A DNA stretch of 64,000 nt from the IMG/VR virus record IMGVR_UViG_3300044712_000936, positions 1 through 64,000 of that record; one strand, given 5' to 3'. Position 1 is the first letter of the stretch; each line of letters opens with the position of its first letter. The translations under genes were made by a program, and so were the position numbers. Positions 44,925 through 53,667 of this stretch are shown in pieces. The notes beneath the pieces are model-generated. The model saw only the letters and a program-made list of their open reading frames with translations, made no database searches and was not told the origin of the DNA. Origin of the DNA: a virus.

Positions 44925-44977
44925 TGATTGTCTCCTTTTTACAAAGCTTTATGTTCTAGATTTATCGTCTAGGTATA

Positions 44978-45006
44978 ATTATAAAACAAATCAAGAAGTT
45001 TGTCAA
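44978..45006 (-). promoter_or_regulatory. Consensus sigma70 promoter
   Basis: Minus-strand TTGACA (45001-45006), 17-bp spacer, TATAAT (44978-44983), immediately after the C5 methyltransferase stop. Drives the 44.9 kb and lower genes. Confidence 0.88.
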
Positions 45007-45007
45007 T

Positions 45008-45844
45008 CTAATTAAAATCAGCAAAGGATAGGATATGAACAATGACATCAGCCGTAAAAGCGTTGCCTAAACATCTATACCGCTGTGTATCTGATGTTCT
45101 TTTACCGTTCGCCCCAAACTCTGTATACCCATCCGGTAAAGTCTGTAGCCGCTCACATTCCACAGGAGTTAACATCCGAATGACATTCCCCCGATCACTG
45201 ACCAGGGTTCTAGCCCCTACCGTATTTCCATAAACGATCTGCCTGTGAGATCTGTCCAGGTATTGCTTTTCGTTTGTTCCCCTGTAATACTGAGCATCAA
45301 TACACAAAGATTTGTCCCGATCTACGCTATCTCCCTCGAGAATGTCCTTCAGGAGAATATGCTTATCCTCGGGTTGAGTAACACCCTGTATATTCGTCCA
45401 GTAGAGCCGCCTCCGACTTTGAGCACTCACTAACGCACTGTTAATCTTAATTGGCTCTACTCCGATAGCAGCAGTTATCGTATCACGCCATTCTTTTTTA
45501 ACTACCGCAATGTTTTCTAAAACAAAATATTTAGGCTGGACTGCCTTTAGTATTCGCAAATACTCATAAAACAATCCCGAACGATCCCCTGCTAAACCTG
45601 CACCCAATCCAGCAGAAGATATATCCTGACAAGGTGAACCACCGATCAACAGATCAATAGGGGGCAGAGAAGCAACAGTCCTGACATCCCCCAACTGAAT
45701 AATAGCCGGATGGTTCTTAGCTGAAATCCGCAGAGCATACTTATCAATTTCAGAAGCGTAATAAGTACAATCCAGATGGAGACGATCAAGAGCGACCTTA
45801 GCTACAGAAATGCCGTCAAATAGACTTAGAACATTAAAAACCAT
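45008..45844 (-). CDS. C5-cytosine DNA methyltransferase
   Basis: 278 residues from ATG at 45844; the frame is open to 45874. Motif I VLSLFDGISVAKVAL, motif IV GGSPCQDISSAG with catalytic Cys72, motif VI PKYFVLENIAVV, motif VIII QSRRRLYW, and C-terminal GNAFTADV for motif X. The PCQD-S pattern is common in phage Dnmt3-like enzymes. Third methyltransferase of the window, and no restriction gene is near. Confidence 0.92.
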   Translation of the reverse strand: MVFNVLSLFDGISVAKVALDRLHLDCTYYASEIDKYALRISAKNHPAIIQLGDVRTVASLPPIDLLIGGSPCQDISSAGLGAGLAGDRSGLFYEYLRILKAVQPKYFVLENIAVVKKEWRDTITAAIGVEPIKINSALVSAQSRRRLYWTNIQGVTQPEDKHILLKDILEGDSVDRDKSLCIDAQYYRGTNEKQYLDRSHRQIVYGNTVGARTLVSDRGNVIRMLTPVECERLQTLPDGYTEFGANGKRTSDTQRYRCLGNAFTADVIVHILSFADFN

Positions 45845-46049
45845 GTGTGTTCTGATTCCATGCTGCATGATCATACTCTATTGCATCAAATAAAGCCCCC
45901 CACAAATCATTCTCCGATAGAATATAAATAACAGTCCCATCCCGTTTATGATCAGCAAGGTACTGATCAGCCTCTTCTTTACTATTAACTATAATAAGGG
46001 TAGAGTATTCTTCGTGTGGTGTGCCTGTATCAAAAACAAAGTATCTCAT
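45834..46049 (-). CDS. Hypothetical protein
   Basis: 71 residues, alpha/beta, with VFDTGTPHEEYSTLIIVNSK and a helical end. Overlaps the C5 methyltransferase start. Unknown. The 90 bases upstream hold no ORF worth naming. Confidence 0.45.
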   Translation of the reverse strand: MRYFVFDTGTPHEEYSTLIIVNSKEEADQYLADHKRDGTVIYILSENDLWGALFDAIEYDHAAWNQNTHGF

Positions 46050-46139
46050 TATAATCTCCTAACTACGTGGAATGATGTATGGATCACGCTCTGGCACAAC
46101 AGGACTTCATGTTTTGAACTCTTTTGTCGGTCTTTAAGT

Positions 46140-47195
46140 TCATGAGTTATCTCCGTAAAATTCCAATTTAATAATATTCTTTCTCCAATCAGGCTTTTGA
46201 TCCCATATGTCAAACAAACAGGCTGCCCCTTTGGGGTAATTTTTCATAACCCATTGGGCAAAGGTTTTTCGATCTGTTTTGGGAGCCTGCTCATCATAAG
46301 CCATATCTAGTGTATAACGACAATTCATTATCCGATCAACAATCTCTGCATACCACTCTCTGACTTGCTCCCGATATTCTTCCGGTGCTGTTTTCATGTA
46401 TTCGTCTATTTTACCATTCTCATAAGCCTTTAATGTATTCTTAAAACTTATTCCAGAAATAAATTTATGAAGTTCCCTGTACCAGTCTGTTTTAAACTTC
46501 CAGCGTGATCCGTCTGAAAACTCTGCTACAAACCCTTCCTGATCTCGCATCATCCCTGTTGCTTCTAAAATCTGAGTAATGTTATTAAACACAACATGAG
46601 TAGGACGAGTAAATCCCCAATCATAAGCAAACGCATCTACTTCATAAAACGGAATATACCTTCCATCAGTCGGGTTACGCATAGCCAGCAGAACTAAATC
46701 CTCTGCGCCGTGATAGTCCACTACAATCTTGTTGTCGGGATAGACAATTTCAAACAACATCGTTAATTCGTAAGGAAGCTCACTCAAATTCCAATTTTCA
46801 TTAAGGTATTCTGTCGCCCACAAAGCCTGATCACTAGTGAATGACCCCCTGGTGGCAATCTTACAGCCGTTATCTCTATAAAGAATTCCAAGCGATCCAT
46901 CAACTTTGTCAGTGACCGACACAAGATGTCCAGTAGGATATTTACCAAACTCTCCAAAATTAAAGAACTTATCAAAGGGACGTGCTACTACTTCTGTTTT
47001 ATTGACGATCAATCCTCTACTAACTGTCTCAAAGAAGTTCCAGCGGTTAGCATATTGAGCAGCATTTGTATAGTTAAACAGATAAATCCCATTTTGTTCA
47101 ATAACTTTGACATCTCCGTATTGAGACCGGTCATTGAATCCTTGGGCAACGAGACCGATGATGTCTTGAATGGAAGTTATTTCTTTGGGTAACAT
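46140..47195 (-). CDS. T4 Rnl1-like RNA ligase
   Basis: 351 residues. Nucleotidyltransferase motif I is KVDGS (Lys97) in VTDKVDGSLGILY. ARPFDKFFNFGEFG just before it is diagnostic of the T4 RNA ligase 1 group. LFEIVYPDNKIVVDY is motif IIIa, EGFVAEF motif IV and KFKTDWY motif V. It joins 5'-phosphate and 3'-OH ends of cut tRNAs, a counter to anticodon-nuclease defence. No polynucleotide kinase/phosphatase was seen in this window, so end healing would come from outside it. First gene after the promoter at 47.24 kb. Confidence 0.9.
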   Translation of the reverse strand: MLPKEITSIQDIIGLVAQGFNDRSQYGDVKVIEQNGIYLFNYTNAAQYANRWNFFETVSRGLIVNKTEVVARPFDKFFNFGEFGKYPTGHLVSVTDKVDGSLGILYRDNGCKIATRGSFTSDQALWATEYLNENWNLSELPYELTMLFEIVYPDNKIVVDYHGAEDLVLLAMRNPTDGRYIPFYEVDAFAYDWGFTRPTHVVFNNITQILEATGMMRDQEGFVAEFSDGSRWKFKTDWYRELHKFISGISFKNTLKAYENGKIDEYMKTAPEEYREQVREWYAEIVDRIMNCRYTLDMAYDEQAPKTDRKTFAQWVMKNYPKGAACLFDIWDQKPDWRKNIIKLEFYGDNS

Positions 47196-47234
47196 AAGAT
47201 TATCCTTAAATACAAGAGTGAACTAATTACAACT

Positions 47235-47263
47235 ATTATAAACTAATTTAGAGAATAAGTCAA
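47235..47263 (-). promoter_or_regulatory. Sigma70-type promoter
   Basis: Minus-strand TTGACT (47258-47263), 17-bp spacer, TATAAT (47235-47240), 40 bases upstream of the RNA ligase start. Confidence 0.82.
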
Positions 47264-48060
47264 TTCTAATTAGAAAACAAGATGTTTTTCAAACTAATTA
47301 GGTGTGCATAAATCTCGGTATAAGCATGTACCGGAAGCCCGCGCACGAGCGAATGAGGCGGTTACTCCCCTATTAGTAAGCCTAGTTCTGTAATCGGTGT
47401 CCTAACACTACGACACAAATAAAATAGGCACGTTGTAATATTGATTCACACAATTACGCTCATTACTCCATATTCCGTACATTCTAGGGAGTAATTATAA
47501 GCGAAGGATCGCCGCACTAATTCTAGTTTGTATTAGTTACTCTGTGATGTAATTAGATTATTGTTGTGCAAAATACCCTGGGATTTATATTACAGAATAT
47601 ATAGTGCCATATACTTTGTAATTAGACTACTAATTATTACTTTAAACATATATGAGGAGGAACGTTAAGACCGATCCTATTTTGGATACTTAGCATCATA
47701 ATAGTTAGCTTACTAATCATTAGCTTGCTAACGATCATAGGGTTGGGCCTATATATTCGCTTATCCGAATAAGTTATTAATCAGATAGTTCTTATAATAA
47801 TATAATCAGTCTCATATAGGCCATTGCCCTACACCCTAGATCAGCATTACAGATCAGCCATAGCAGTACACTCTGTTGTGTTGTTTGCTGTCTGTTCTTA
47901 TGCTCTGTGTGCTTCTCTGTTCTTTGTTTCCTACGATGCCTTTGTGACACTCTACAATGGCCCTATTTGACGAGATCCTATATATACGCGCATGGAAAGA
48001 CCCGTTTAACGCCATTTGTGCGACATATACGATTAGTACCAATTTAACTAACTAAGACAG
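47264..48060 (+). other. Divergent intergenic region with TAATTAG repeats
   Basis: About 800 bases without a convincing gene, between the minus-strand and plus-strand blocks. CTAATTA/TAATTAG words recur (near 47,222, 47,267, 47,293, 47,517, 47,551, 47,619, 47,631), together with TACTAATCATTAG at 47,711. A copy of the CTACAATGGCCC repeat lies at 47,952. Likely regulatory, perhaps an operator cluster or origin. No clear sigma70 promoter for the plus-strand genes was found here. Confidence 0.5.
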
Positions 48061-48073
48061 GAGAAAAACGGCA

Positions 48074-48232
48074 ACGAAAGACTTTAATCTGATCAAGGCT
48101 TGTTTATGGGTTTTGGTGATCTCGATCTTGTATCGTCTCAACATCTTATCGGATGCAAGCGCCACGCTTATTTTGTTGTGCATTATCTATATCAAACTGG
48201 CGATCTTGTCCGATGTAGTCAAAGGAAAATAA
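48074..48232 (+). CDS. Small membrane protein with an apparent ACG start
   Basis: 52 codons open from ACG at 48074 to TAA, giving KDFNLIKACLWVLVISILYR followed by LNILSDASATLILLCIIYI: two membrane helices. AGGAGAAAAACGGCA precedes it with the same spacing as AGGAG-type sites of neighbouring genes (…ACGGCAATG at 48.7 kb), but the start codon position reads ACG and no in-frame ATG exists upstream. Either a rare ACG start, a sequence error, or an internal GTG start (codon 15). Confidence 0.45.
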   Translation, partial: TKDFNLIKACLWVLVISILYRLNILSDASATLILLCIIYIKLAILSDVVKGK

Positions 48233-48233
48233 C

Positions 48234-48416
48234 ATGATCAAATGGCTGTTTATTCTCGTGATGATTGCCATGCTTAACCAGAGCACGGATCAAAAATTCG
48301 GTATGAATAAACCTCACTCCGATCTAGACTGGAATCACTCTCAGGAATTCGTGCGCGAAAATGGCGAAAACGTTTTGTTTCATTTGTGCCCTCTGTTTAG
48401 TCCTGTGTGTGGATAA
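48234..48416 (+). CDS. Small secreted or membrane protein
   Basis: 60 residues with an N-terminal hydrophobic helix (IKWLFILVMIAMLNQS) that may be a signal peptide, then a polar tail ending in CPLFSPVCG with two Cys. Begins one base after the preceding stop. GATC-rich like its neighbours. Unknown. Confidence 0.5.
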   Translation: MIKWLFILVMIAMLNQSTDQKFGMNKPHSDLDWNHSQEFVRENGENVLFHLCPLFSPVCG

Positions 48417-48431
48417 CGAAAGGAATTAAAA

Positions 48432-48620
48432 ATGATCCGCGTAAACTATACCGATCACAAAACCTCAGGCAGTTTGTTCTTTAAAACTCGTGAGGATCTC
48501 AACAAATGGCTGAGTCGTTTCGATCTGAATGCATACTCTCAGATCAAACAGGTTAAAAATGTGACTCACGTCAAAAACACCAAACGTCAATTTAAAGCGA
48601 CAATCGCGTTTGATCGGTAG
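48432..48620 (+). CDS. Hypothetical small protein
   Basis: 62 residues, beta-rich and basic (GSLFFKTREDLNKWLSRFDL). AAAGGAA ribosome site. Followed by a GCCCC hairpin. Unknown function. Confidence 0.5.
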   Translation: MIRVNYTDHKTSGSLFFKTREDLNKWLSRFDLNAYSQIKQVKNVTHVKNTKRQFKATIAFDR

Positions 48621-48650
48621 TTCAAAAATGCATCTGTGATGCTCTCTGAT

Positions 48651-48674
48651 GCCCCTATTTAAGCCGATAGGGGC
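48651..48674 (+). repeat. GCCCC-GGGGC intergenic hairpin (copy 1)
   Basis: 8-bp perfect stem GCCCCTAT/ATAGGGGC after the 48.4-kb gene. Similar hairpins occur at 51,125, 53,304 and 56,681, usually right after a gene. Possible transcription pausing, terminator or RNA-stability element. Confidence 0.6.
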
Positions 48675-48711
48675 AATTCTCATATAAGTAGACAAAGGGA
48701 GTAAAACGGCA

Positions 48712-48876
48712 ATGAAAACACCACTAGCGGAATTGAAAGCAGAACTAACACGCACAATTGTTGATATGTACAGACAAGCAGCAAAAAAACCCTTGTCAGA
48801 AAAATCAAAGGGAGAATTACAAGGTTATGAGAATGTTTTAGCATGGATCGAACTACAAGAGTCAAAGGGAAAATAA
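48712..48876 (+). CDS. Hypothetical small helical protein
   Basis: 54 residues, amphipathic helical (TPLAELKAELTRTIVDMYRQ). GGGAGTAAAACGGCA ribosome site, short spacing to terminator. Unknown. Confidence 0.5.
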   Translation: MKTPLAELKAELTRTIVDMYRQAAKKPLSEKSKGELQGYENVLAWIELQESKGK

Positions 48877-48899
48877 AAACCCTTTGTACAAAGGTTTTT

Positions 48900-48931
48900 G
48901 AGTCTACTCTCATAAAGTAGACTCTTTTTTT
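48900..48931 (+). terminator. Strong intrinsic terminator
   Basis: GAGTCTACT-7-AGTAGACTC perfect 9-bp stem followed by seven T. A weaker palindrome (CCTTTGTACAAAGG) lies directly before it. Ends the first plus-strand unit. Confidence 0.9.
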
Positions 48932-49568
48932 GTTTATTGTTTAAATTATTCCCCTCTGTTTTATCTGGTTTATGGTTTCCCCTATTTCTATCAATAATAT
49001 TATATATTTATGTCCATCAATATATTTAAAAACAATAACTTATAAGCTTATATTTTTTATGATAAGTGTTTAAACAAATATATATTTATAGCTATCGATA
49101 CAATTCTACGATTCTGTGGTAATTAAAATCATCATTATCTAGTTTAATTAGTAAGATATTACAGAATAGTCCAGTTTCTACTTACACAGATTCAAACTTT
49201 TGATATACAAGATCACTATCTTGTTTTTTAACGTGATTTAACATTCGTGAGGGGAGAATCAGATCCCTAAAACAATTCTAAATACAAAAACAAACTCTTA
49301 AAAGACCCTTTACCGATTGTACTGCCCAACAAGGCCGATCTTCGACGTTTTAGGTCTTAACATAGCGGCCCTCTACAATGCCCCGTACAGCGATTCTAGT
49401 GCCCCTGCAAGCGCGGTTATTGATCCTGTAATTAGCTCACAAATAACAACTAGGCCTCATTTGTGAACATTGTAAATTTTTTTAAGAGAAAAGACCCAAA
49501 CAGCCCACAAATAGCGACATTTAAATCAGTACCAATATTGACCAATCAAAACAGGAGAGCAAACGAAA
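48932..49568 (+). other. AT-rich intergenic region
   Basis: About 640 bases. 48.95-49.15 kb is extremely AT-rich with small palindromes (TATAAGCTTATA near 49,044), then a mixed stretch with CTACAATGCCCC at 49,372. I see no gene or consensus promoter. It could hold a start region for the next genes or an unwinding element. Confidence 0.4.
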
Positions 49569-49682
49569 ATGAACACTGTCAAAGTTTACACAATGGCAAC
49601 AATGGGCTATATGGCGTTTTTGTTTTTCGTTTTGTTCGTGATTTTCGTCTCAGTGTTCAGTTATGCTATTTGGAGCATGTAA
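49569..49682 (+). CDS. Tiny single-helix membrane protein
   Basis: 37 residues with one membrane helix (YMAFLFFVLFVIFVSVFSYA). Strong AGGAGAG ribosome site upstream, the same as the 50.5-kb gene, which is why I prefer it over the longer overlapping frame. Unknown role. Confidence 0.55.
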   Translation: MNTVKVYTMATMGYMAFLFFVLFVIFVSVFSYAIWSM

Positions 49683-49684
49683 CC

Positions 49685-49813
49685 ATGAACCTCATTACTC
49701 TGATCTGGTTTTTACTCTCTCTGTTGTTTGGACATTTGTCGGATCCGTGCGATTCCCCTGAGGATCATAGCAACATCGGAATCGGCATTGATTACTACAC
49801 TTGCCAGCAATAG
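49685..49813 (+). CDS. Tiny secreted or membrane protein
   Basis: 42 residues: hydrophobic N-terminus (NLITLIWFLLSLLFGHLS), then CDSPEDHSNIGIGIDYYTC with two Cys. Starts two bases after the preceding gene. The frame is open upstream to 49463, but that part overlaps the preceding gene. Followed by a terminator. Confidence 0.5.
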   Translation: MNLITLIWFLLSLLFGHLSDPCDSPEDHSNIGIGIDYYTCQQ

Positions 49814-49840
49814 GGCATAAACAATCGAATAAACAAAGAA

Positions 49841-49866
49841 AAGCCAGCAAAAACTGGCTGTTTTTG
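49841..49866 (+). terminator. Intrinsic terminator
   Basis: AAGCCAG-CAAAAA-CTGGCT stem and GTTTTT tail directly after the tiny-protein gene. A fragment of the same element (AAACTGGCTGTTTTTG) recurs at 53.13 kb. Confidence 0.8.
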
Positions 49867-50036
49867 ATTCCGCAAATGTAAATTTTTTAGAACACAGGAT
49901 AAGAAAATGAGAGAGGAAATTAGAACATAAAACGAATTCCGCCTCATAGGGGATTGTGTTGTTTAAAAATATCCCCTACAATCTAAGTGTAACAAAGAAA
50001 AACAGAATAAGCGTTCTAGGCAAAGGCAAAACGAAA

Positions 50037-50240
50037 ATGTTCAAAATCAACAGAAAATCTAGCAAACCACTAGGAAACACACTTAACCAAAGTGAACGAG
50101 AATTGCTAGTTGGTCTGATTTTGGGCATCAGAGAAACATACGCTATTGATATGGGCAAATTATCAATGGAACTAATGAGCACAAAACCAGAGAGAGGGGA
50201 ACCAATTTCTTATGAGGATTTTATAAGCGCGTTGTACTAA
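50037..50240 (+). CDS. Hypothetical helical protein
   Basis: 67 residues from the ATG at 50037 (FKINRKSSKPLGNTLNQS); the frame is open to 49956. Basic start, helical body (LLVGLILGIRETYAIDMGKL). Unknown. 50,241-50,466 has no gene and contains an ATGGCCCTCTATCGG variant of the repeat. Confidence 0.45.
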   Translation: MFKINRKSSKPLGNTLNQSERELLVGLILGIRETYAIDMGKLSMELMSTKPERGEPISYEDFISALY

Positions 50241-50466
50241 GCCGATCCGGGCAAGACTCAATACGAACAGATCGCAACCGAACCAAACGACATTAAGACC
50301 CGACTCAACCTTAACAATAGAACAGATAACAGGGCAGAAAACACCCTTAATGTAATGGCCCTCTATCGGACAAACTACCGAGTCAAAAATTGAAACTTAA
50401 ACTTACTTTGAAAAGACTCAGCAAAAACTTTAAAATCTGAGTGTAGCAAACAGGAGAGCAAAGGCA

Positions 50467-51123
50467 ATGACTCAAACGACACGCGAACTAGTTCGCATAA
50501 ACCTATCGTCAAAGGACAATGAGATCCAAACGCTTAACGCTATAGCGAACAGCATTAATGCCACAGATCCTAACTCTTATCTGGCCTCTCTGTTCACTCC
50601 TGAGTTTATTTCATGGGTTTCTCAAATGATCCACAGTGACATTATGCCTGATATGGAATCGGCATTAAAAGCAAACGAAAATAGCGCCCACAAAAACTCA
50701 GTTGAACACTCTCAAGCTGAGATCACAATCACAAAGCAAAGCGAATTGATTGACTCTCAGGCAGAAAGAATCGAAACATTAACCGAACGGATCGATCTCA
50801 AAACATCGGAGATCGATTACCTAAAACGGGAACAGAGAGATCTAGAGATCGCAGGAAAAAAACAGGAGTTAAAAGAGGCTTTTCACTTGACAGAGAAAGA
50901 TCTAGAGGTGGTTTGGTTCATGATCAAACGGTACTCGATTTTATATCACACTGATTACCTCTGGCGCGGTTGGTCACAGTATACGATCCGTAAGCTTGAG
51001 AAAAACGGACTAATCGACAACGAACCAGAAAACGGGATCTACAGTCTATCAATGAGGGTTGAACACTGGATCACCCAAAACATGACAAGTGAACTATTGT
51101 ACTCTGTACAGATGTTTGGATAA
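50467..51123 (+). CDS. Coiled-coil protein with possible C-terminal winged helix
   Basis: 218 residues. N-terminal helical region, then a long heptad-rich coiled coil (about 95-150, SELIDSQAERIETLTERIDL) and a C-terminal globular part (LEVVWFMIKRYSILYHTDYL, RKLEKNGLIDNEPENGIYSL) that reads like a winged-helix DNA-binding unit. Excellent AGGAGAG ribosome site. Could be a regulator. Gene is very GATC-rich (about 14 in 657 bases). Followed by a GCCCC hairpin. Confidence 0.5.
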   Translation: MTQTTRELVRINLSSKDNEIQTLNAIANSINATDPNSYLASLFTPEFISWVSQMIHSDIMPDMESALKANENSAHKNSVEHSQAEITITKQSELIDSQAERIETLTERIDLKTSEIDYLKREQRDLEIAGKKQELKEAFHLTEKDLEVVWFMIKRYSILYHTDYLWRGWSQYTIRKLEKNGLIDNEPENGIYSLSMRVEHWITQNMTSELLYSVQMFG

Positions 51124-51124
51124 T

Positions 51125-51148
51125 GCCCCTATTTAATGAGGTAGGGGC
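51125..51148 (+). repeat. GCCCC-GGGGC intergenic hairpin (copy 2)
   Basis: 7-bp stem GCCCCTA/TAGGGGC right after the coiled-coil gene stop, same position relative to the gene as copy 1. Confidence 0.6.
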
Positions 51149-51255
51149 AGGACAGCATAAACAGCAAAGGATCCTAATCTGTAGACACTATTCACCCAAA
51201 AAACACGACATAAATATAACGACCTGTATCTATAACACGAAAGGAAAAAAATCAA

Positions 51256-51471
51256 ATGCCTAACTTTTTTAAGACCGTAAAGCACGAATACGAACAGCAA
51301 AAAGAAACCAACGCAAAGAATGCGCGTACAATCGCGGAATTGCGCGCCCATTTATCGCATATGATCGAGTCTTGCAATTCCTCATTGGATGTAATTGATC
51401 CGCGTGATGATATTGCATTGGCACAAATGATCACACGGAAAAACACATGTGTTGAGATCCGCTTTCTATGA
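51256..51471 (+). CDS. Hypothetical coiled-coil protein
   Basis: 71 residues, helical N-terminus (FKTVKHEYEQQKETNAKNAR), then DPRDDIALAQMITRK. ACGAAAGG ribosome site at proper distance. 51,472-51,635 has no gene. Confidence 0.45.
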   Translation: MPNFFKTVKHEYEQQKETNAKNARTIAELRAHLSHMIESCNSSLDVIDPRDDIALAQMITRKNTCVEIRFL

Positions 51472-51635
51472 TGCCGCAGCAAACGGAGAAACAGAGGAGA
51501 TCGGCAGGGCATGTAGACGTATAGTGCGCATACTGTCGTAAGATTATTTATTAACTTATATTTCTTTTCACTTAGTATTTTTTAATATCCGCATTAAAAA
51601 TATAGGTTAGCGGATCGGACAAAGGAAAGGCGTAT

Positions 51636-52913
51636 ATGATCTCTGAATTCGAACAAACCTATGAAAATGATTATTTTCCATACGAACAGATCAATGATCT
51701 GATCTGGGAATGGATACGGCAAAACGATATTAGGCGGGCTTACCTTAACGTTGAATACGCGATGGATATTTGCCGCGAAAATTACGGGAAACTTAAGCCC
51801 GGTAAAATGATCGCAAACGCGATCAAAAAATTGATCCATATGCGGATCGATCAAATAAGGGAGGACAATTACGAGTACCAAAAACCGATTCTTGAAAAAT
51901 TGGAATCGCTTAAAATCTCTCCTGAGACAGTAACATTTTGGGGCAATGCCATAGCCAACCAACCGAAAGAAAAAATCACGATCCGTTTAACCTACGGTTG
52001 TAAAGGATCTGCACGTGAATACTATCATGTAGGTAGTTGTTGGTGGGGAGGGTATGAAACTAGTAGGGATTACTTGGAATCTAGCTATGGCGGAGCAATT
52101 CGCGCTTATCGTAATGATGAGATTGTAGGGCGAGTCTGGTTTATTCCCTATAGTGATGGAATCATCCTGTTTAACGCCTATGGTAAGGGGGAATTAGGGA
52201 GAATCGGATCTTGGAGCAACCTACTAAAACGATCCTTTCCTGATTATTTTGTTAGCAAGGTAATGCTGGAATTCGGGGGGGATCCTGGAGTCTTATTCCA
52301 GAATTCAGAGAGCACTAATCTGTACATTGGTCCTAACAAAATCAACGATGAAACGATCAGAATCGATCTGACTCGTCCTGAGAAATTTAAATACGCCAAA
52401 GATTTAACGTTTTGCTCTCATTGCGGGATCCCTATCATCGGCGGATCTGGTTATTCCACAACCGACAACGGAGTCATTTGTTACGCTTGTCAGAATCTTT
52501 TCTACGCCAGATCACGATCCACAGGGGCATGGATCCCAATTGAAAACGCGATAGAAGTTTATGATGCGTACAATGATCGGTACTATGAATCGCCTGACTC
52601 GCCTGACATTATCTATGCTAGGGCAATAAACCGTTATGTTTACATTACGGATTACTGGGTGGATGTTTTTGGTACTGCCCACAGGAGAGGCGCTAGATCC
52701 TGCTTCCGTTGTCGCGTCTCTGGTAACATTTATCCTGTAGATCGCTTAGTGTGGACACAGATCGGACCAGTAGATCGGACCAATTACGATCCTGAGGTTC
52801 ACGTTTTGGGAATTCCAGAACAACCGCAATATGCACCGAGTCTCAGTTTTGCGGATCGCCAGAATCAAATGGCCCTCCGGCGGCAATGGCAACAGTTAAC
52901 TAGTCTCATGTGA
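51636..52913 (+). CDS. SCWW-family protein, copy 1
   Basis: 425 residues. Helical N-terminus, then the shared domain at about 115-210: GC at 121-122, YYH at 129-131, SCWWGGY at 134-140, then GGAIRAY, GRVWFIP, DGIILFNAYG and a GSW. Two zinc knuckles follow (FCSHCGIPI/ICYACQN), a third pair CFRCRV lies near the C-terminus, and the Gln/Arg tail may be disordered. Conserved Cys122, His131 and Cys135 could bind metal or act in catalysis. Most divergent of the four paralogues. GATC word density is about six times expectation. No known family; function unknown. Confidence 0.75.
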   Translation: MISEFEQTYENDYFPYEQINDLIWEWIRQNDIRRAYLNVEYAMDICRENYGKLKPGKMIANAIKKLIHMRIDQIREDNYEYQKPILEKLESLKISPETVTFWGNAIANQPKEKITIRLTYGCKGSAREYYHVGSCWWGGYETSRDYLESSYGGAIRAYRNDEIVGRVWFIPYSDGIILFNAYGKGELGRIGSWSNLLKRSFPDYFVSKVMLEFGGDPGVLFQNSESTNLYIGPNKINDETIRIDLTRPEKFKYAKDLTFCSHCGIPIIGGSGYSTTDNGVICYACQNLFYARSRSTGAWIPIENAIEVYDAYNDRYYESPDSPDIIYARAINRYVYITDYWVDVFGTAHRRGARSCFRCRVSGNIYPVDRLVWTQIGPVDRTNYDPEVHVLGIPEQPQYAPSLSFADRQNQMALRRQWQQLTSLM

Positions 52914-53362
52914 GATTAGTTCGCTATCTCTCTAGCCTCTCTCAGGAGAGGATATTCTATTTTATCTCAGTGTTGTGTAAGCTTCTGTAATGCCCTACAA
53001 TGGCCCTAATTAGGGAGATCGGTAGAAAACCACCTAAACAAGCATATCGCGTTAAATAGGGGCATTACAGAGGCTTACAGGGGCATTGTAGAAACAATTC
53101 AACACACAAAACTTAAGAGAGGGGTACAAAACTGGCTGTTTTTGTTCATGCTCTCCTGAGACGCTAAGGTAAGCAATTCAACACTGGCATAGATCCCAGG
53201 GTAATTTTTGGCCTATCCTGAGATGCTAAAATAGGCCTCACAATGCCCTACAATGCCCCCGTTTGATAGGTGCATGGTAGTTGATACCACTATATAACTG
53301 ATCGCCCCGTTTTGGGGCATTTGATCGCGTTTTCTTTCTCTCAACTATAGAATAGGTGCAAT
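52914..53362 (+). repeat. Intergenic repeat region with CTACAATGCCC copies
   Basis: About 450 bases without a gene. Contains TGTAATGCCCTACAATGGCCC at 52,988, its inverse forms GGGGCATTACAGA and GGGGCATTGTAG at 53,060-53,095, another CTACAATGCCCCC at 53,248 and a GCCCC-GGGGC hairpin at 53,304-53,318. Two near-repeats TCCTGAGA(C/T)GCTAA lie at 53,153 and 53,216. A CCTCTC-TCAG-GAGAGG hairpin follows the upstream gene (52,936-52,951). Presumed regulatory or termination region. Confidence 0.6.
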
Positions 53363-53581
53363 ATGTTTAGAACCATTAAAACAGAAAAAATTACAGAAAA
53401 AAGAATTCGGCTTAATTTCTATTTAAATAACGCTTATATGGGTTATTATGAGGCTTTGCCTTATATGGCGATAAGTGAACTACTAATACGTATTAACAAA
53501 GGCTATACGCTAGTAGAAGACTCAGCCCTACTAGTTAGCCCGAAAAGCACCTACGGGATTGACGAAAATTCCCGGCCTTAA
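53363..53581 (+). CDS. Hypothetical small protein
   Basis: 72 residues: basic beta-rich start (FRTIKTEKITEKRIRLNFYL) and a helix-containing end. Reasonable but not strong ribosome site (AATAGG). Unknown. Lies immediately before the iteron-like array. Confidence 0.45.
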   Translation: MFRTIKTEKITEKRIRLNFYLNNAYMGYYEALPYMAISELLIRINKGYTLVEDSALLVSPKSTYGIDENSRP

Positions 53582-53667
53582 TTTGTCAAATAGACATGAT
53601 AAATATACCCACAAAAATGAGATCGGCCCATTCTGATTCCGGCCTATTAAGATCGATCTAACGGATC

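Noticed and set aside
46050-46139. Small gene between the RNA ligase and the 45.8-kb gene
   Set aside because: Only an eight-codon frame is open.
49463-49684. N-terminal extension of the 49.7-kb gene
   Set aside because: Overlaps a better-supported small gene with an AGGAGAG site. The extension has no membrane or protein features.
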